A stretch of DNA of 64,000 nucleotides from Egicoccus sp. AB-alg6-2 (GCF_041821025.1 NZ_JBGUAY010000006.1:358457-422456), one strand, 5' to 3'; shown: positions 29,917 through 40,570, counted from the first letter of the stretch. Translations and numbers: made by a program. Notes: generated by a model not told the origin, from the letters alone.

Positions 29917-31587
29917 CTATTCGACGCTGCGGCCCTCGCGTGCGTCGGCCAGCCGCTGCCGCTCGACCGCGTCGGCCGGCCCGCCGGACGCCGCCGGCGA
30001 GACGACGCCCACCCCGTGGTCGCCCGTGAGACTGGCCGCGTCGTCGGGCACGGACGTGGCGGAGGCGTCGAAGTCGAACTTGATCTGTGCCAGCTGCTCG
30101 TGCTCGCCGGGGACCGGGATCGGGTACTCGCCGGTGAAGCAGGCCGTGCACAACCGCTCGCGCTGGTTCGGCGTGGCACCGATCAGCCCCTCGAGGCTGA
30201 TGTAGTGCAGCGAGTCGGCGCCCACGAAGTCGCGGATGGCGTCGACGTCGAGGTCGGCGCCGATCAGCTCGGCGCGCGTGGCCATGTCGATGCCGTAGTA
30301 ACAGGGGTGCGCGATCGGCGGGGAGGTGATGCGCAGGTGGACCTCGCGGGCGCCCGCGGCCCGCAGCATCGCCACCAGCTGTCGCGAGGTGTTGCCCCGC
30401 ACGATCGAGTCGTCCACCACGACCAGGCGACGTCCCTCGACCACCTCGCGGACCGGTGAGAGCTTGAGCCGGATGCCGAGCTGACGCAGGGTCTGGGTCG
30501 GCTGGATGAAGGTCCGCCCGACGTAGCGGTTCTTCACCAGCCCGTCGGCGAACGGGAGCCCGGCCTCGGTGGCATAGCCGGCGGCAGCGTCGCGACCGGC
30601 CTCGGGGACGGGGATGACGATGTCGGCCTCGACCGGGGCCTCGCGGGCGAGCTGGCGCCCCATGCTGCGGCGCGCGAACAGCACGCTGCCGCCGTCCTGG
30701 CGGTGGTCCGGACGCGCGAGGTAGACCCACTCGAACAGGCAGTAGTTGGACTGCGGGGCGGCGAAGCGACGGCTGCGCAGGCCGTCGGCGTCGATGGTGA
30801 CGATCTCGCCGGGCGCGACGTCGCGGACGTAGACCGCACCGACGATGTCCAGGCCGGCCGTCTCCGACGCGACGACCCAACCACCGTTCTGCAACCGGCC
30901 GATCTGCAGCGGCCGGACACCGTGCGGATCGCGGAAGGCGTGCAGCCGCTGTTGGTCCATCACGACGACCGAGTAGGCGCCGCGCAACCGGGGAGCGAGG
31001 TCGGCGATCGCCTCCTCGAGTCCGGGGGTCTGGCCGTCGCCGCGGCTGGCGGCGGCCGCCACCACGCCCGCCGCCAGCAGTCCGGCCATCACCTCGGAGT
31101 CGTTGGTGGGCGGGATGTCGAGTTCGCGCGCCAGTTCGGCCGTGTTGACCAGGTTGCCGTTGTGTCCGAGCGCCAGGCCGCCGCGGCGGACCGTCTCCTG
31201 GTACTGGGGCTGGGCGTTGACCCACGACGACGCCCCGGTCGTCGAGTACCGGCAGTGCCCGATGGCGAGGTGGCCCTGCAGTGCCGCCAGCGAGGTCTCG
31301 TTGAAGACCTGGTTCACCAGCCCCATGTCCTTGTGGACCACGATGCGGCGGCCGTCGGACACGGCGATGCCGGCCGACTCCTGGCCACGGTGCTGCAGCG
31401 CATAGAGCCCGAAGTAGGTCAGGGTGGCGACGTCCTCGCCCGGCGCGTAGATGCCGAAGACCCCGCACTCCTCGCGCGGGCCCTCGCCGTAGGCACTCAG
31501 GTCGACGTGGGCCGGCAGCGGCTCGGGAGCCTGCGGGCGCGGGGCGGCAGACGGTCGCTCATCGAAGGACACGGGCCGGGACTCCAC
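29917..31587 (-). CDS. purF: Amidophosphoribosyltransferase
   Basis: 556 residues. The nucleophile Cys41 follows a propeptide ending PREE (EECGVFGIYAPGEDVATLTY), as in the self-processed Bacillus-type enzyme. GHCRYSTTGASSWVNAQPQY and ALGHNGNLVNTAELARELD form the glutaminase site. VVVDDSIVRGNTSRQLVAML is the PRPP loop, and CYYGIDMATRAELIGADLDV and CTACFTGEYPIPVP mark the acceptor domain; the Cys residues in these match a [4Fe-4S] cluster type. It catalyses the first committed step of purine synthesis. The C-terminal 60 residues are longer than usual and low in complexity. Confidence 0.95.
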   Translation of the reverse strand: MESRPVSFDERPSAAPRPQAPEPLPAHVDLSAYGEGPREECGVFGIYAPGEDVATLTYFGLYALQHRGQESAGIAVSDGRRIVVHKDMGLVNQVFNETSLAALQGHLAIGHCRYSTTGASSWVNAQPQYQETVRRGGLALGHNGNLVNTAELARELDIPPTNDSEVMAGLLAAGVVAAAASRGDGQTPGLEEAIADLAPRLRGAYSVVVMDQQRLHAFRDPHGVRPLQIGRLQNGGWVVASETAGLDIVGAVYVRDVAPGEIVTIDADGLRSRRFAAPQSNYCLFEWVYLARPDHRQDGGSVLFARRSMGRQLAREAPVEADIVIPVPEAGRDAAAGYATEAGLPFADGLVKNRYVGRTFIQPTQTLRQLGIRLKLSPVREVVEGRRLVVVDDSIVRGNTSRQLVAMLRAAGAREVHLRITSPPIAHPCYYGIDMATRAELIGADLDVDAIRDFVGADSLHYISLEGLIGATPNQRERLCTACFTGEYPIPVPGEHEQLAQIKFDFDASATSVPDDAASLTGDHGVGVVSPAASGGPADAVERQRLADAREGRSVE

Positions 31588-31673
31588 GCGTACGGCAGGT
31601 CGGGAGCGTACCGACCGGGGCCGCCGCAGTAGCGTGTGGCGTCGATCCGTTGGCGACGGGACGGAGACGGGGC

Positions 31674-32744
31674 GTGGCGGGGGCGGACGAGGCAGGGGCA
31701 GCGGACCGGACGCGGGGCGTGGGGAACTCCTGGCCTGCGGCGGACGCGGACACGGTGGTGCCGCGCGAAGCGTTCCCGTCCACCGACGGGGCGGTGGCCG
31801 GCTTCGCGCGCTCCCTCGGATTGCCGGGCTACCTCGACATCCACGTGCACCTGCTGCCGCACGCCCTGCAGCGGGCGGTCTGGGACTTCTTCGACCGGCT
31901 CGAGGACCCGCCGTGGCCGGTCACCTACCGCGACGACGAGGCCCGCCGCCTCGCCACCCTCCGCGAGCTCGGCGTCGTCGCGCACACCGCGCTCGCCTAC
32001 GGGCACCGGCCCGGTGTGGCGGCGTGGTGCAACCAGCACACGCTCGCCGCGGCCGACGCCCACGCCCAGGTGATCCCGACCTTCACCTTCTTCCCCGAGG
32101 ACGGCGTCGGCGACGACGTCGGGCAGGCACTGCAGCGGGGCGGACGCATCGCCAAGGTGCACCTGCAGGTGGGCCGGTTCCACCCCGACGACCCGCGGCT
32201 CGACCCCGCCTGGGCGCAACTCGTCGAGGCGGACGTGCCGGCGCTCGTCCACGCCGGCGCCGGGTACGGCGTCGAGGGCGGCCACGAGGTCTGTGGACCG
32301 GACGGCATCCGCCGCCTGCTGCGACGGTTCCCGGGGCTCCGGCTGGTCGTCGCCCACCTCGGCGCACCCGACCTGCGCGCGTTCCTGGCGCTGGCCGAGG
32401 AGGCGCCTCAGATCCACCTCGACACCGCGATGATGTTGACCGACCCTCCCTACCTCGCCGCCGCCCCCCGCGACCTGTTGCCGCGCTATGCGGCCCTCGG
32501 TGAGCGGCTGCTGTTCGGCTCGGACTTCCCCACGATCCCGCATCCCTATGCCGCGCAGGTACGTGGGCTGGCCGCGCTCGAGTTGACCGTGCAGGGGCTG
32601 CGGGGGCTGTTGCACGACAACGCCGCCCGCCTGCTCGGGCTCCCCACGGCGGCGGACCGCATCGGCGACCCGGTCGCCGGGGTGCCCGTGTCCGGCGCCT
32701 CCCGTGGGGACGCCGGACACGAGCCGCCCCTCAGCGCGCCGTGA
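31674..32744 (+). CDS. Amidohydrolase-family metal-dependent hydrolase
   Basis: 356 residues from the GTG at 31674, with GGAG upstream. YLDIHVHLLP (H57-x-H59) is the first metal ligand pair. Later elements are KVHLQVGRFHPDDPR, PALVHAGAGYGVEGG, VVAHLGAPDLRAF and LLFGSDFPTIPHPY with the catalytic Asp, as in amidohydrolase-2 (aminocarboxymuconate decarboxylase-like) TIM barrels. Substrate unknown. It is divergent from purF and its stop overlaps the end of the convergent EEP gene by 14 bp. Confidence 0.8.
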   Translation: MAGADEAGAADRTRGVGNSWPAADADTVVPREAFPSTDGAVAGFARSLGLPGYLDIHVHLLPHALQRAVWDFFDRLEDPPWPVTYRDDEARRLATLRELGVVAHTALAYGHRPGVAAWCNQHTLAAADAHAQVIPTFTFFPEDGVGDDVGQALQRGGRIAKVHLQVGRFHPDDPRLDPAWAQLVEADVPALVHAGAGYGVEGGHEVCGPDGIRRLLRRFPGLRLVVAHLGAPDLRAFLALAEEAPQIHLDTAMMLTDPPYLAAAPRDLLPRYAALGERLLFGSDFPTIPHPYAAQVRGLAALELTVQGLRGLLHDNAARLLGLPTAADRIGDPVAGVPVSGASRGDAGHEPPLSAP

Positions 32745-33882
32745 TCATCACGGTCGCGACGACGCCGGCGTGGTCGGAGGGCCACAGCCCGGAGGGGGTC
32801 CGCAGCGCCGGGTCGACCCCGATCACCTCGACGTTCCGCGGCCGGATCCCGTCGCGGACGAGGATCAGGTCGATCCGGCTCCGCAACGGCTCCTCGCCCC
32901 GGAGGTCGGCGGGGTGGCAGCAGGTGAGACCGGGCTCACCCGGGCGCAGCGCGCTCCACACGTCGACGAACCCGCCGACCCCGGTCAACACCCCGTAGGC
33001 GCGTCCGCCCGCGTTGGCGTCGGAGTTGAAGTCGCCGACGAGGATCACGGGCAGGTCGGTGTCGAGCGCCCCGGCGAGCAACTCCCGCGCCTGCGCGACA
33101 CGGACGACCTCGCCGGGGTCGAAGGCCTCGAAGTGGCTGTTGACGAACCGGAACTCCCGGTTGCGCACGCCCACGTCCACGTACTGCCAGCCGCGGTCGA
33201 TGCGCAGCGCGGCATCCGGGCCGGCGCCGGGCAGCGGCAGGGTCAGCGCGGCGTCGAACACCCCGCTCGCCTCGTCGAGGATCCGGAGCTGCGCAGGCGG
33301 CACGTCGGTGCGCGCCAGGATCACGTCGCGGTCGAGCAGGGTGGCGTTGACGAAGCCGAGCGTCGGATCCATCGCGGGCAGCGTGCCCTCGAAGGCCGGC
33401 GCGACCGACACGGGCGCGTAGGACAGCCCACGGGCCGCCAGCGCGTCGAGGAGGATGTCGAGGAAGTCGACGGTGATCGAACCCCCGGCGCCCTGTGCGG
33501 TGAACCGGCTGACCTCCTGCAGGCCGATCAGCAGCGGCCGCTCCCGGGCGACCTCCTCGGCCAGGACCCGCGCACGTGCGGGGAAGTCCGACGCCAGGAC
33601 GTTGGCCCACACCTGGCTGGCGGCGCCGATCAGTTGCTGCTGGTCGGCCGCGGCGAAGATCGGTCCGAGCTCCGAGCCGAGGTAGAGGTTGCGTGTCATC
33701 ACCGTCACCGGTGGACCGCCGCGAGCGGCCGCCGCAGCGTCGGCACGCGCCTGCCCCTTGCCACCCCCGGCGGCCTCGGCCACCCCACCGGTCGCCAACA
33801 GCAGCAGCGCCACCAGGGTCACGGCCGCGGCCCGCAGCAGGCGCAGAGGCTGCGCCCGCTCCACCAACGTCGGAACTCCCAT
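32731..33882 (-). CDS. Secreted endonuclease/exonuclease/phosphatase-family protein
   Basis: 383 residues from the ATG at 33882 (GGAGGGG site). A signal peptide is apparent (LLRAAAVTLVALLLLATGGV, cleavage after AEA). The EEP fold shows VTVMTRNLYLGSEL, LLIGLQEVSRFTAQ (catalytic Glu), FRFVNSHFEAF, VILVGDFNSDAN and WPSDHAGVVATV (catalytic His). The family covers phosphodiesterases, nucleases and sphingomyelinases; secretion suggests nutrient scavenging. Specificity cannot be read from sequence. Confidence 0.83.
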   Translation of the reverse strand: MGVPTLVERAQPLRLLRAAAVTLVALLLLATGGVAEAAGGGKGQARADAAAAARGGPPVTVMTRNLYLGSELGPIFAAADQQQLIGAASQVWANVLASDFPARARVLAEEVARERPLLIGLQEVSRFTAQGAGGSITVDFLDILLDALAARGLSYAPVSVAPAFEGTLPAMDPTLGFVNATLLDRDVILARTDVPPAQLRILDEASGVFDAALTLPLPGAGPDAALRIDRGWQYVDVGVRNREFRFVNSHFEAFDPGEVVRVAQARELLAGALDTDLPVILVGDFNSDANAGGRAYGVLTGVGGFVDVWSALRPGEPGLTCCHPADLRGEEPLRSRIDLILVRDGIRPRNVEVIGVDPALRTPSGLWPSDHAGVVATVMITAR

Positions 33883-34018
33883 GTCGATCCCCTCCGATCC
33901 CGCCCGGCCGGTCGAGATGCCGCCGGGTAGCGACGATTCAAACCGTGCGGTCGGGCCCACGTCACCGGCCGGTCGAACGGTCGTTGGAGTGCTCGACCCG
34001 CCGACGCCGAGGTGACCC

Positions 34019-35872
34019 GTGCGTTTCGTCCGCCGCGTCCTGTCCGCCACGACCGCCGCGGTGACGCTCGCCGCGATCGCGCTACCGGCGGGCGCCGTCG
34101 CCGCGAGTGACGCGACCGCTCGTGGCGTGACCGCGGCCGTCCCCCAGGTCACCCACCACGTCATCGCCTCCTTCGACGGCACGCCGATCGAGGCCACCCT
34201 CTTCCTGCCCGCGACCGCTTCGCCCGCCGCGCCGGTCCCGCTGGTCCTGCGCACCCACGGCTGGGCGGGCAGCCGCGAGACACAGCCGGACGGGACGCTC
34301 GGCCGCCTGGTCGACGAGGGCTACGCCGTGCTGACCTGGGACAGCCGCGGATTCGGCTGCTCCGGCGGCGAGACACGCATCGACGACCCCGAGGTGGAGG
34401 GTCGTGACGTCTCGCGGCTCATCGACTGGGCGCTGGCCAACGCGCCGATCGCCACCGACCGCACCGGCGACCCGGTCGTCGGGATGACCGGCGGCTCCTA
34501 CGCCGGCGGCATCCAGCTGTCGGCCGCGTCGGTCGACGACCGCATCGACGCGCTCGCCCCGGAGATCGCCTGGCACGACCTTCGCTACTCGCTGTACTCG
34601 GGCGAGGTCGTCAACCAGGGCTGGGTGGCGTTGCTGTACGGCGCCGGCACGGCGACCGGGACCGCGCTGGGCCTCGACCCGAACTGCCGCGCGCAGACGG
34701 CGGCCGCCATGGATCCGGCGATCCACCGCGGCGTGTCCGAGTTCACGACGACCGGCGGGGTCTCGGCCGAGACGCTGGACTTCTTCGCCAAGTCCAGCCT
34801 CGGGAGCTTCGGCGAGCGGCACCCGGTCACCGTTCCGACCCTGGTCGTGCAGGGCTCGGTCGACACGCTGTTCGACCTCACGGACGGCTACCGCATCTTC
34901 CGCCACGTCGCCGACCGCGGCGTCGACGCGCGTTTCGTCGCGTTCTGCGGCGGCCACGTCGCGTGCCCGTCGTCCTACGTCGACGCCGACGACCGCGCCT
35001 ACCTCGACGACGCCCTGGTCGCGTGGTTCGCCAGGCACCTGCGCGGCCAGCACGTCGACACCGGCGCGCCGGTCAGCTATCGCACCAACGAGGGCGTCTG
35101 GCGCGACGTCGCCGACTTCGCCGGCACCGCGGCGCTGCCGCTGGACGGCGAGGCGGCGCAGCTGCCGGTCGTCCCGGTCGTCGACGTCCCAGAGGTCGAC
35201 GACGTGGTGGGGCTGGTGGCGGACCTCCCGCCCGGCGGCATCCCAGCGCTGCCGTTCACCGCGGCCAGGCCGGCCAGCGACGGCGACCCCCGCGCCGCCA
35301 GGTTCGAGGTGGCACGGGCCGGCGACTTCGAACTGGTCGGGATTCCCCGGGTCCGGCTCGAGGTGTCGGGAACGCACGTGCCGCTCGAGACGGCGCTGGC
35401 CCCGTTGGGCGATCTCGCCCGCGAGCTCCCGGTGCGTAGGACCGGCGACCTGCTGGTCGGCACCGCCGGACCCCTCGGCTCGGCGACCGGGGGACTCGTC
35501 GGCGGCGCCGGCGGCGACGACGGGGCGCTCGGTGGCGTCGACGGCGCGGTCCACGTCTTCGTGAAGCTGATCCACCGGGAACGCGGCGAGGTCGTCAACC
35601 TGCAGGAGGGGGCGGTCCGGGTTCCCCTGTCGGCTACCGGCGTCACCGTGGACGTCCCGATGCCGGGCATGGCCTACACCATCCCCGCGGGCGACCACCT
35701 CGACGTCGAGGTGTCCACGGCCAGCCTTCTGCACACCACCGGCCGCACGCCGGCGTTGATCGACGTGCGGCTCACGGGCGTCGTCCCGACGACGCCACCC
35801 GCCGTGGACGAGGCCGCGGACGACCGTCGACCGGGACGCCCCGCCCTGCCACGTCCGCCGATCCGACGCTGA
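34019..35872 (+). CDS. Secreted S15 / CocE-type alpha/beta hydrolase
   Basis: 617 residues from the GTG at 34019 with GAGGTGA upstream. A signal peptide ends near AVAAS (residue 30). GMTGGSYAGGIQLSAA holds the nucleophile Ser160, VQGSVDTLFDLTDGYRIF the Asp, and FCGGHVACPSSY the His. The C-terminal 250 residues form a jelly-roll domain as in X-Pro dipeptidyl-peptidases and cocaine esterase. A Gly-rich insertion (GLVGGAGGDDGALGGVDGAV) is unusual. The basic, Pro-rich C-terminus has no clear anchor. It probably hydrolyses peptides or esters outside the cell. Confidence 0.82.
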   Translation: MRFVRRVLSATTAAVTLAAIALPAGAVAASDATARGVTAAVPQVTHHVIASFDGTPIEATLFLPATASPAAPVPLVLRTHGWAGSRETQPDGTLGRLVDEGYAVLTWDSRGFGCSGGETRIDDPEVEGRDVSRLIDWALANAPIATDRTGDPVVGMTGGSYAGGIQLSAASVDDRIDALAPEIAWHDLRYSLYSGEVVNQGWVALLYGAGTATGTALGLDPNCRAQTAAAMDPAIHRGVSEFTTTGGVSAETLDFFAKSSLGSFGERHPVTVPTLVVQGSVDTLFDLTDGYRIFRHVADRGVDARFVAFCGGHVACPSSYVDADDRAYLDDALVAWFARHLRGQHVDTGAPVSYRTNEGVWRDVADFAGTAALPLDGEAAQLPVVPVVDVPEVDDVVGLVADLPPGGIPALPFTAARPASDGDPRAARFEVARAGDFELVGIPRVRLEVSGTHVPLETALAPLGDLARELPVRRTGDLLVGTAGPLGSATGGLVGGAGGDDGALGGVDGAVHVFVKLIHRERGEVVNLQEGAVRVPLSATGVTVDVPMPGMAYTIPAGDHLDVEVSTASLLHTTGRTPALIDVRLTGVVPTTPPAVDEAADDRRPGRPALPRPPIRR

Positions 35873-35919
35873 AGCACCGGACGACGGGGCGGCGTCGGGT
35901 GACGCGACCGCGTCCTGGC

Positions 35920-38205
35920 TCAGGCGTCCAGGGTCCGGCCGAGACCGTCGAGGAAGGCGTCCTCGAGGTCGTCGAGGGCGAGGTCGACCAGCCCCCGTAC
36001 GCCCAGGCGCTCGCCGCCCACGGTGCCGATGTCGGTCAGCGGCACCTCGGCATCGCCGCACAGCTGCGCGAAGGCACGGACGTTGGTGCTGGCGACGGTG
36101 ACCACGACCCGGCCCGGTGACTCGCTGAACAGCACCTGCGCCGGGTCGAGGCCGGTCCCCTCGATCGCGACGTCGACGCCGATCGCCCCGGCGACGCAGG
36201 ACTCCGCCAGCGTGACGAGCAGCCCACCGGCCGACACGTCGTGGGCGGTCTGCAGCAGCCCCTGCCGGGCTGCGAGGGCGAGCACCTCGCCCATGGCGCC
36301 CTCGAGGTCGAGGTCGACCGGTGCGAGACGACCGCCCAGCGGGAGGTCCAGGAACCGTTGCAGTTCGCTCCCGGCCAGCCCGGGCACGGTCGGGCCGCCG
36401 AGCAGGAACACGATGTCGCCCTCGTCCTCGAACGCGAGCCCGACGGCGTCCTCGGCGTCCTCGAGCACGCCGAGCACCCCGACCACCGGCGTGGGGTGGA
36501 TGGCACGGCCACGGGTCTCGTTGTACAGCGACACGTTGCCGCCGGTGACCGGGATGTCGAGCGCCTCGCACGCCTCACCCATCCCGGCGATCGACTCGGC
36601 GAGTTGCCACATGATCTCGGGACGCTCGGGGTTGCCGAAGTTGAGGCAGTTGGTGGTCCCCAGCGGTCGCGCCCCTGTGCACGCGACGTTGCGGAACGCC
36701 TCGGCGACGATGCGACGCGTGCCCTCGCGCGGGTCGAGCTCGCACCAGCGTCCGTTGCCGTCGGTGGCGCAGGCGACGGCCTTGCGGCTGTCGGGCAGCC
36801 GGACGACACCGGCGTCGGCCATGCCGGGACCGAAGACCGTGCCCGCAAGCACGTGCTGGTCGTACTGCTCGTACAGCCACCGCTTCGACGCGACGTTCGG
36901 CGAGCGCAGGAACTGCAGGGCGAACGTGGACAGGTCGTCGGGCAGCAGAACCTGCTCGGCGTCGATCGCGGCGTAGTCGTCGAGCCAGTCCGGGCGGGAG
37001 CGGGGGCGGTCGTAGGTCGGACCCTCGTCGGCGAGCGAGCGGGCCGGGAGGTCGGCGACCACCTCGCCACCGCGCCGGAGTACGAGGGCGTCACCCTCGA
37101 CGACCTCGCCGATGACCGACGCCGGGACGCCCCACTTGGCCGCCAACGCCAGTACCTCGTCGACCCGATCCGGCGACACCAGGGCCAGCATCCGCTCCTG
37201 GGACTCCGAGCACAGGATCTCCCACGACGCCATGGACGGTTCGCGCAGGTGGACCGCGTCGAGGTCGACGTCCATGCCCATCGACGCCTTGGACGCCAGT
37301 TCGGCGGTCGAGCACGCGATGCCGGCCGCGCCCATGTCCTGGATGCCGGAGATGAGGTCGCGCTCGTACAGGTCGAGGCAGCACTCGATCAGCAGCTTCT
37401 CGGCGAACGGATCTCCGACCTGCACGTTGGGGCGCTTGTCGTCGAGGGCGTCGTCGAACTCCTGGCTGGCGAGCACCGAAGCGCCGCCGATGCCGTCGCG
37501 GCCGGTCGCCGACCCGAGGAGCACGGCCACGTCGCCGGCCTGTTCCGCCCGTGCGAGCTGCAGCCGGTCGCGGTGCAGCACCCCGATCGCGAGCACGTTC
37601 ACGAGCGGGTTGCCGGCGTAGGTGTCGTCGAACACCGTCTCACCGCCGATGTTGGGCACGCCGACGCAGTTGCCGTAGCCGCCGACCCCCCGCACGACGC
37701 CGTCGACGAGGTGGCGCTGGAACAGCTCGACCGGGCGGGTGCGGCCGGTTCCGTCGGTCCAGCCACCGGGGTCGCCGAAGCGCAGCGGGTCCATCACCGC
37801 GATCGGACGGGCGCCCATGGTGAAGATGTCGCGCAGGATGCCGCCGACGCCGGTCGCGGCCCCCTGGTAGGGCTCGACGTAGCTCGGATGGTTGTGCGAC
37901 TCGATCTTGAAGGTGACGGCGAGGCCGTCGCCGACGTCGACGACACCGGCGTTCTCGCCCGGGCCGACCAGGACCTGTGGCCCGTCGGTCGGCAGGTGCT
38001 TCAGGTGGATCTTCGACGACTTGTAGGAGCAGTGCTCCGACCACATCACCGAATACATGCCGAGCTCGGACACGGTGGGCGTGCGCCCGAGCGTCTCCAC
38101 GATCCGGTCGTACTCGTCGCCGCGCAGACCGAGTTCGTGGCCCAGTTCGCGGGCGCGCTCGGGCGTGAGCGTCTCGTCCGCGGGGAACGTCGTTGGCTCG
38201 GGCAC
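35920..38205 (-). CDS. purL: Phosphoribosylformylglycinamidine synthase subunit PurL
   Basis: 761 residues from the GTG at 38205; the frame runs on upstream but only this start gives a standard N-terminus. Diagnostic are YSVMWSEHCSYKSSKIHLKH, TFKIESHNHPSYVEPYQGAA, TGVGGILRDIFTMGARPIAV and the C-terminal ATP-grasp-like repeats. This is the small PurL that needs separate PurS and PurQ, both encoded nearby at 41.4 and 39.8 kb. It converts FGAR to FGAM with ATP and glutamine-derived ammonia. Confidence 0.95.
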   Translation of the reverse strand: MPEPTTFPADETLTPERARELGHELGLRGDEYDRIVETLGRTPTVSELGMYSVMWSEHCSYKSSKIHLKHLPTDGPQVLVGPGENAGVVDVGDGLAVTFKIESHNHPSYVEPYQGAATGVGGILRDIFTMGARPIAVMDPLRFGDPGGWTDGTGRTRPVELFQRHLVDGVVRGVGGYGNCVGVPNIGGETVFDDTYAGNPLVNVLAIGVLHRDRLQLARAEQAGDVAVLLGSATGRDGIGGASVLASQEFDDALDDKRPNVQVGDPFAEKLLIECCLDLYERDLISGIQDMGAAGIACSTAELASKASMGMDVDLDAVHLREPSMASWEILCSESQERMLALVSPDRVDEVLALAAKWGVPASVIGEVVEGDALVLRRGGEVVADLPARSLADEGPTYDRPRSRPDWLDDYAAIDAEQVLLPDDLSTFALQFLRSPNVASKRWLYEQYDQHVLAGTVFGPGMADAGVVRLPDSRKAVACATDGNGRWCELDPREGTRRIVAEAFRNVACTGARPLGTTNCLNFGNPERPEIMWQLAESIAGMGEACEALDIPVTGGNVSLYNETRGRAIHPTPVVGVLGVLEDAEDAVGLAFEDEGDIVFLLGGPTVPGLAGSELQRFLDLPLGGRLAPVDLDLEGAMGEVLALAARQGLLQTAHDVSAGGLLVTLAESCVAGAIGVDVAIEGTGLDPAQVLFSESPGRVVVTVASTNVRAFAQLCGDAEVPLTDIGTVGGERLGVRGLVDLALDDLEDAFLDGLGRTLDA

Positions 38206-38302
38206 GGTGCGCCTTGTCGACGAAGGTGAAGCCGTCGCCGAGCCTAATCGGTGGTCCCGATACCCTCGATCCACCACCCCTGCGGACATCGAGATCGCAC
38301 AC

Positions 38303-38500
38303 ATGGACGCGCTCAACACGCTGCGTGCCATCCTCGTCGGCTGCGCCTTCGTCGCCGCGCTGCTGCTCGCCTTCAGCGGTCAGTGGATCCCGGCGGCCGT
38401 GCTGTTCGCCGGCATCGCCGCACACTTCGGACTGTGGGCGTGGCTGCGGGCGCAGAAGCGCCGCGAGACCGAGCAGGGCATCCGCGACCTCACCACCTGA
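38303..38500 (+). CDS. Small membrane protein divergent from purL
   Basis: 65 residues from the ATG at 38303. Two hydrophobic helices (LRAILVGCAFVAALLLAFSG and WIPAAVLFAGIAAHFGLWAW) precede a basic Arg/Glu tail. Two-helix actinobacterial proteins like this are common beside housekeeping genes; no function is known. Confidence 0.6.
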   Translation: MDALNTLRAILVGCAFVAALLLAFSGQWIPAAVLFAGIAAHFGLWAWLRAQKRRETEQGIRDLTT

Positions 38501-38601
38501 CCATGTCGCGTCAGCCGCGCCGTGTCGCGGCTCGCCCGCAGCGGTGCGGCACTGCCGCGACAACGACGCCCCCACGCGACATGCCAACGGACGCGCCGCG
38601 C

Positions 38602-38756
38602 GCCGGCGGTGACGGTTCGCAAGGCGCCCGCGCCGGGTACCGGGCCAGGGGTACCAGGAACCGCCGGCGGCGAGGTACGGGCGGGGTTGCCGGCGGTGAC
38701 GGTTCGGACGCGCCCGCGCCGGGTACCGGGCCAGGGGTACCAGGAACCGCCGGCGG
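38602..38756. repeat. Two tandem copies of a 68-bp GC-rich structured repeat
   Basis: Copy 1 at 38602-38670 and copy 2 at 38689-38756 differ only near CAAGG/GACG. Each contains a dyad (GCCGGCGGTGACGGTTC at one end, GAACCGCCGGC at the other) and GGTACC twice. They fill the 260-bp gap between convergent genes and end 6 bp from the glutaminase stop. They could act as a double terminator or be REP-like mobile hairpins. Confidence 0.78.
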
Positions 38757-38761
38757 AGCTG

Positions 38762-39712
38762 TCAGAAGATGGAGAGCTCGAGGCGCTCGGCGAGTTCGTG
38801 CAGGGCGACGTGGCCGGCGCGGGAGTTGCCCGAGGAGTCCAGCGGCGGTGACCACACCGTGATGCCGTAGCGGTCCGGCGCGAGCGCCATGATCGCGCCG
38901 GCGACCCCCGACTTGCACGGCAGGCCGACGTCGAAGGCGAACTCCCCGGCCGCGTCGTAGGTCCCGGTGGTGAGCATGATCGCGGCGACGCGGCGCGCCA
39001 GTGGCGGGCGCAGGATCTGCTTACCGGTGGCGGGGTCGACGCCGTCGTTGGCCAGGAAGCGCGACGCCCGCGCCAGCTGGCGGGCGGTCATCTGTACGGC
39101 GCACTGGTGGGCGTACGCGTCGATGACCTCGTCGACGGTGTGGTGCAGGTTGTCGAACGACTGCATCAGGTAGGCGATGGCGCGGTTGCGGCCGCTGGTG
39201 CCCTCCTCGGCGTCGGCGACCCGCTCGTCGATGGTGACCTCCTCGCCTGCGAGCTCGCTGACGAGCGCCTTCATCTCCTCGCGTGGGTTCTCGCAGTGCC
39301 CGAGCAGCACGTCGTCGACCACCAGGGCGCCGGCGTTGATCATCGGATTGCGCGGGATGCCCTTCTCCCGCTCGAGCTGGATCAGCGAGTTGAACGGGTC
39401 GCCGGACGGTTCCACGCCCACCCGGTCCCACAGTTCCTTCTTCACCCCTTCGGCCCGGTCGGCCTTCTGCATGGCGAGCACGAGCGAGAAGACCTTCGAG
39501 ATCGACTGGATCGCGAACGGGCGGTCGACGTCGCCGACGACGTACTCGGTGCCGTCCATGTCGACCATGGCGAGCCCGAAGCAGTCGGGGTCCTCGTCGC
39601 GCAACGCCGGGATGTAGTCGGCGAGCTCGCCCTGTCGCGCCGTCGGGCGGGCGACCTCGGCCACCTCCTCGAGGAGTGCGTCGAGGTCCTGGGCGGTGTC
39701 TGACGCGGTCAT
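38762..39712 (-). CDS. glsA: Glutaminase A
   Basis: 316 residues with every family block: FAIQSISKVFSL (catalytic Ser-x-x-Lys), NPMINAGALVVDDVLL, RNRAIAYLMQSFDNL, AHQCAVQMTARQLARASR, TGTYDAAGEFAF and GLPCKSGVAGAIMAL. It hydrolyses glutamine to glutamate and ammonia in the cytoplasm. The length is normal with no extra domains. It lies directly downstream of purQ, itself a glutamine amidotransferase; this placement inside a purine cluster is unusual and may reflect shared nitrogen control. Confidence 0.95.
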   Translation of the reverse strand: MTASDTAQDLDALLEEVAEVARPTARQGELADYIPALRDEDPDCFGLAMVDMDGTEYVVGDVDRPFAIQSISKVFSLVLAMQKADRAEGVKKELWDRVGVEPSGDPFNSLIQLEREKGIPRNPMINAGALVVDDVLLGHCENPREEMKALVSELAGEEVTIDERVADAEEGTSGRNRAIAYLMQSFDNLHHTVDEVIDAYAHQCAVQMTARQLARASRFLANDGVDPATGKQILRPPLARRVAAIMLTTGTYDAAGEFAFDVGLPCKSGVAGAIMALAPDRYGITVWSPPLDSSGNSRAGHVALHELAERLELSIF

Positions 39713-39824
39713 GACGGCTTCCTGGCAGGTCGGCGCGGGATGCCGATCATGCTGGCAGGGCTGGCCGATGGGCTCGCGGGGCGGGTGACGCCTTCCGGAC
39801 AGGTCGAGACGCCGACGGGACGCG

Positions 39825-40502
<678 letters not shown>

Positions 40503-40570
40503 CGGCGTCTCCTGCCACATCAGCGGGCGGCCACGGTACCGCTCGACCCCAGACGATCCGGCGCCCGGCT

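Noticed and set aside
29477..31468. 663-codon minus frame overlapping purF
   Set aside because: Only the last 125 codons (DUF202 protein) have coding character; the rest is the shifted frame of purF.
38602..38756. Direct repeats considered as a CRISPR array
   Set aside because: Only two long 68-bp units with an 18-bp gap, and no cas genes in the window.
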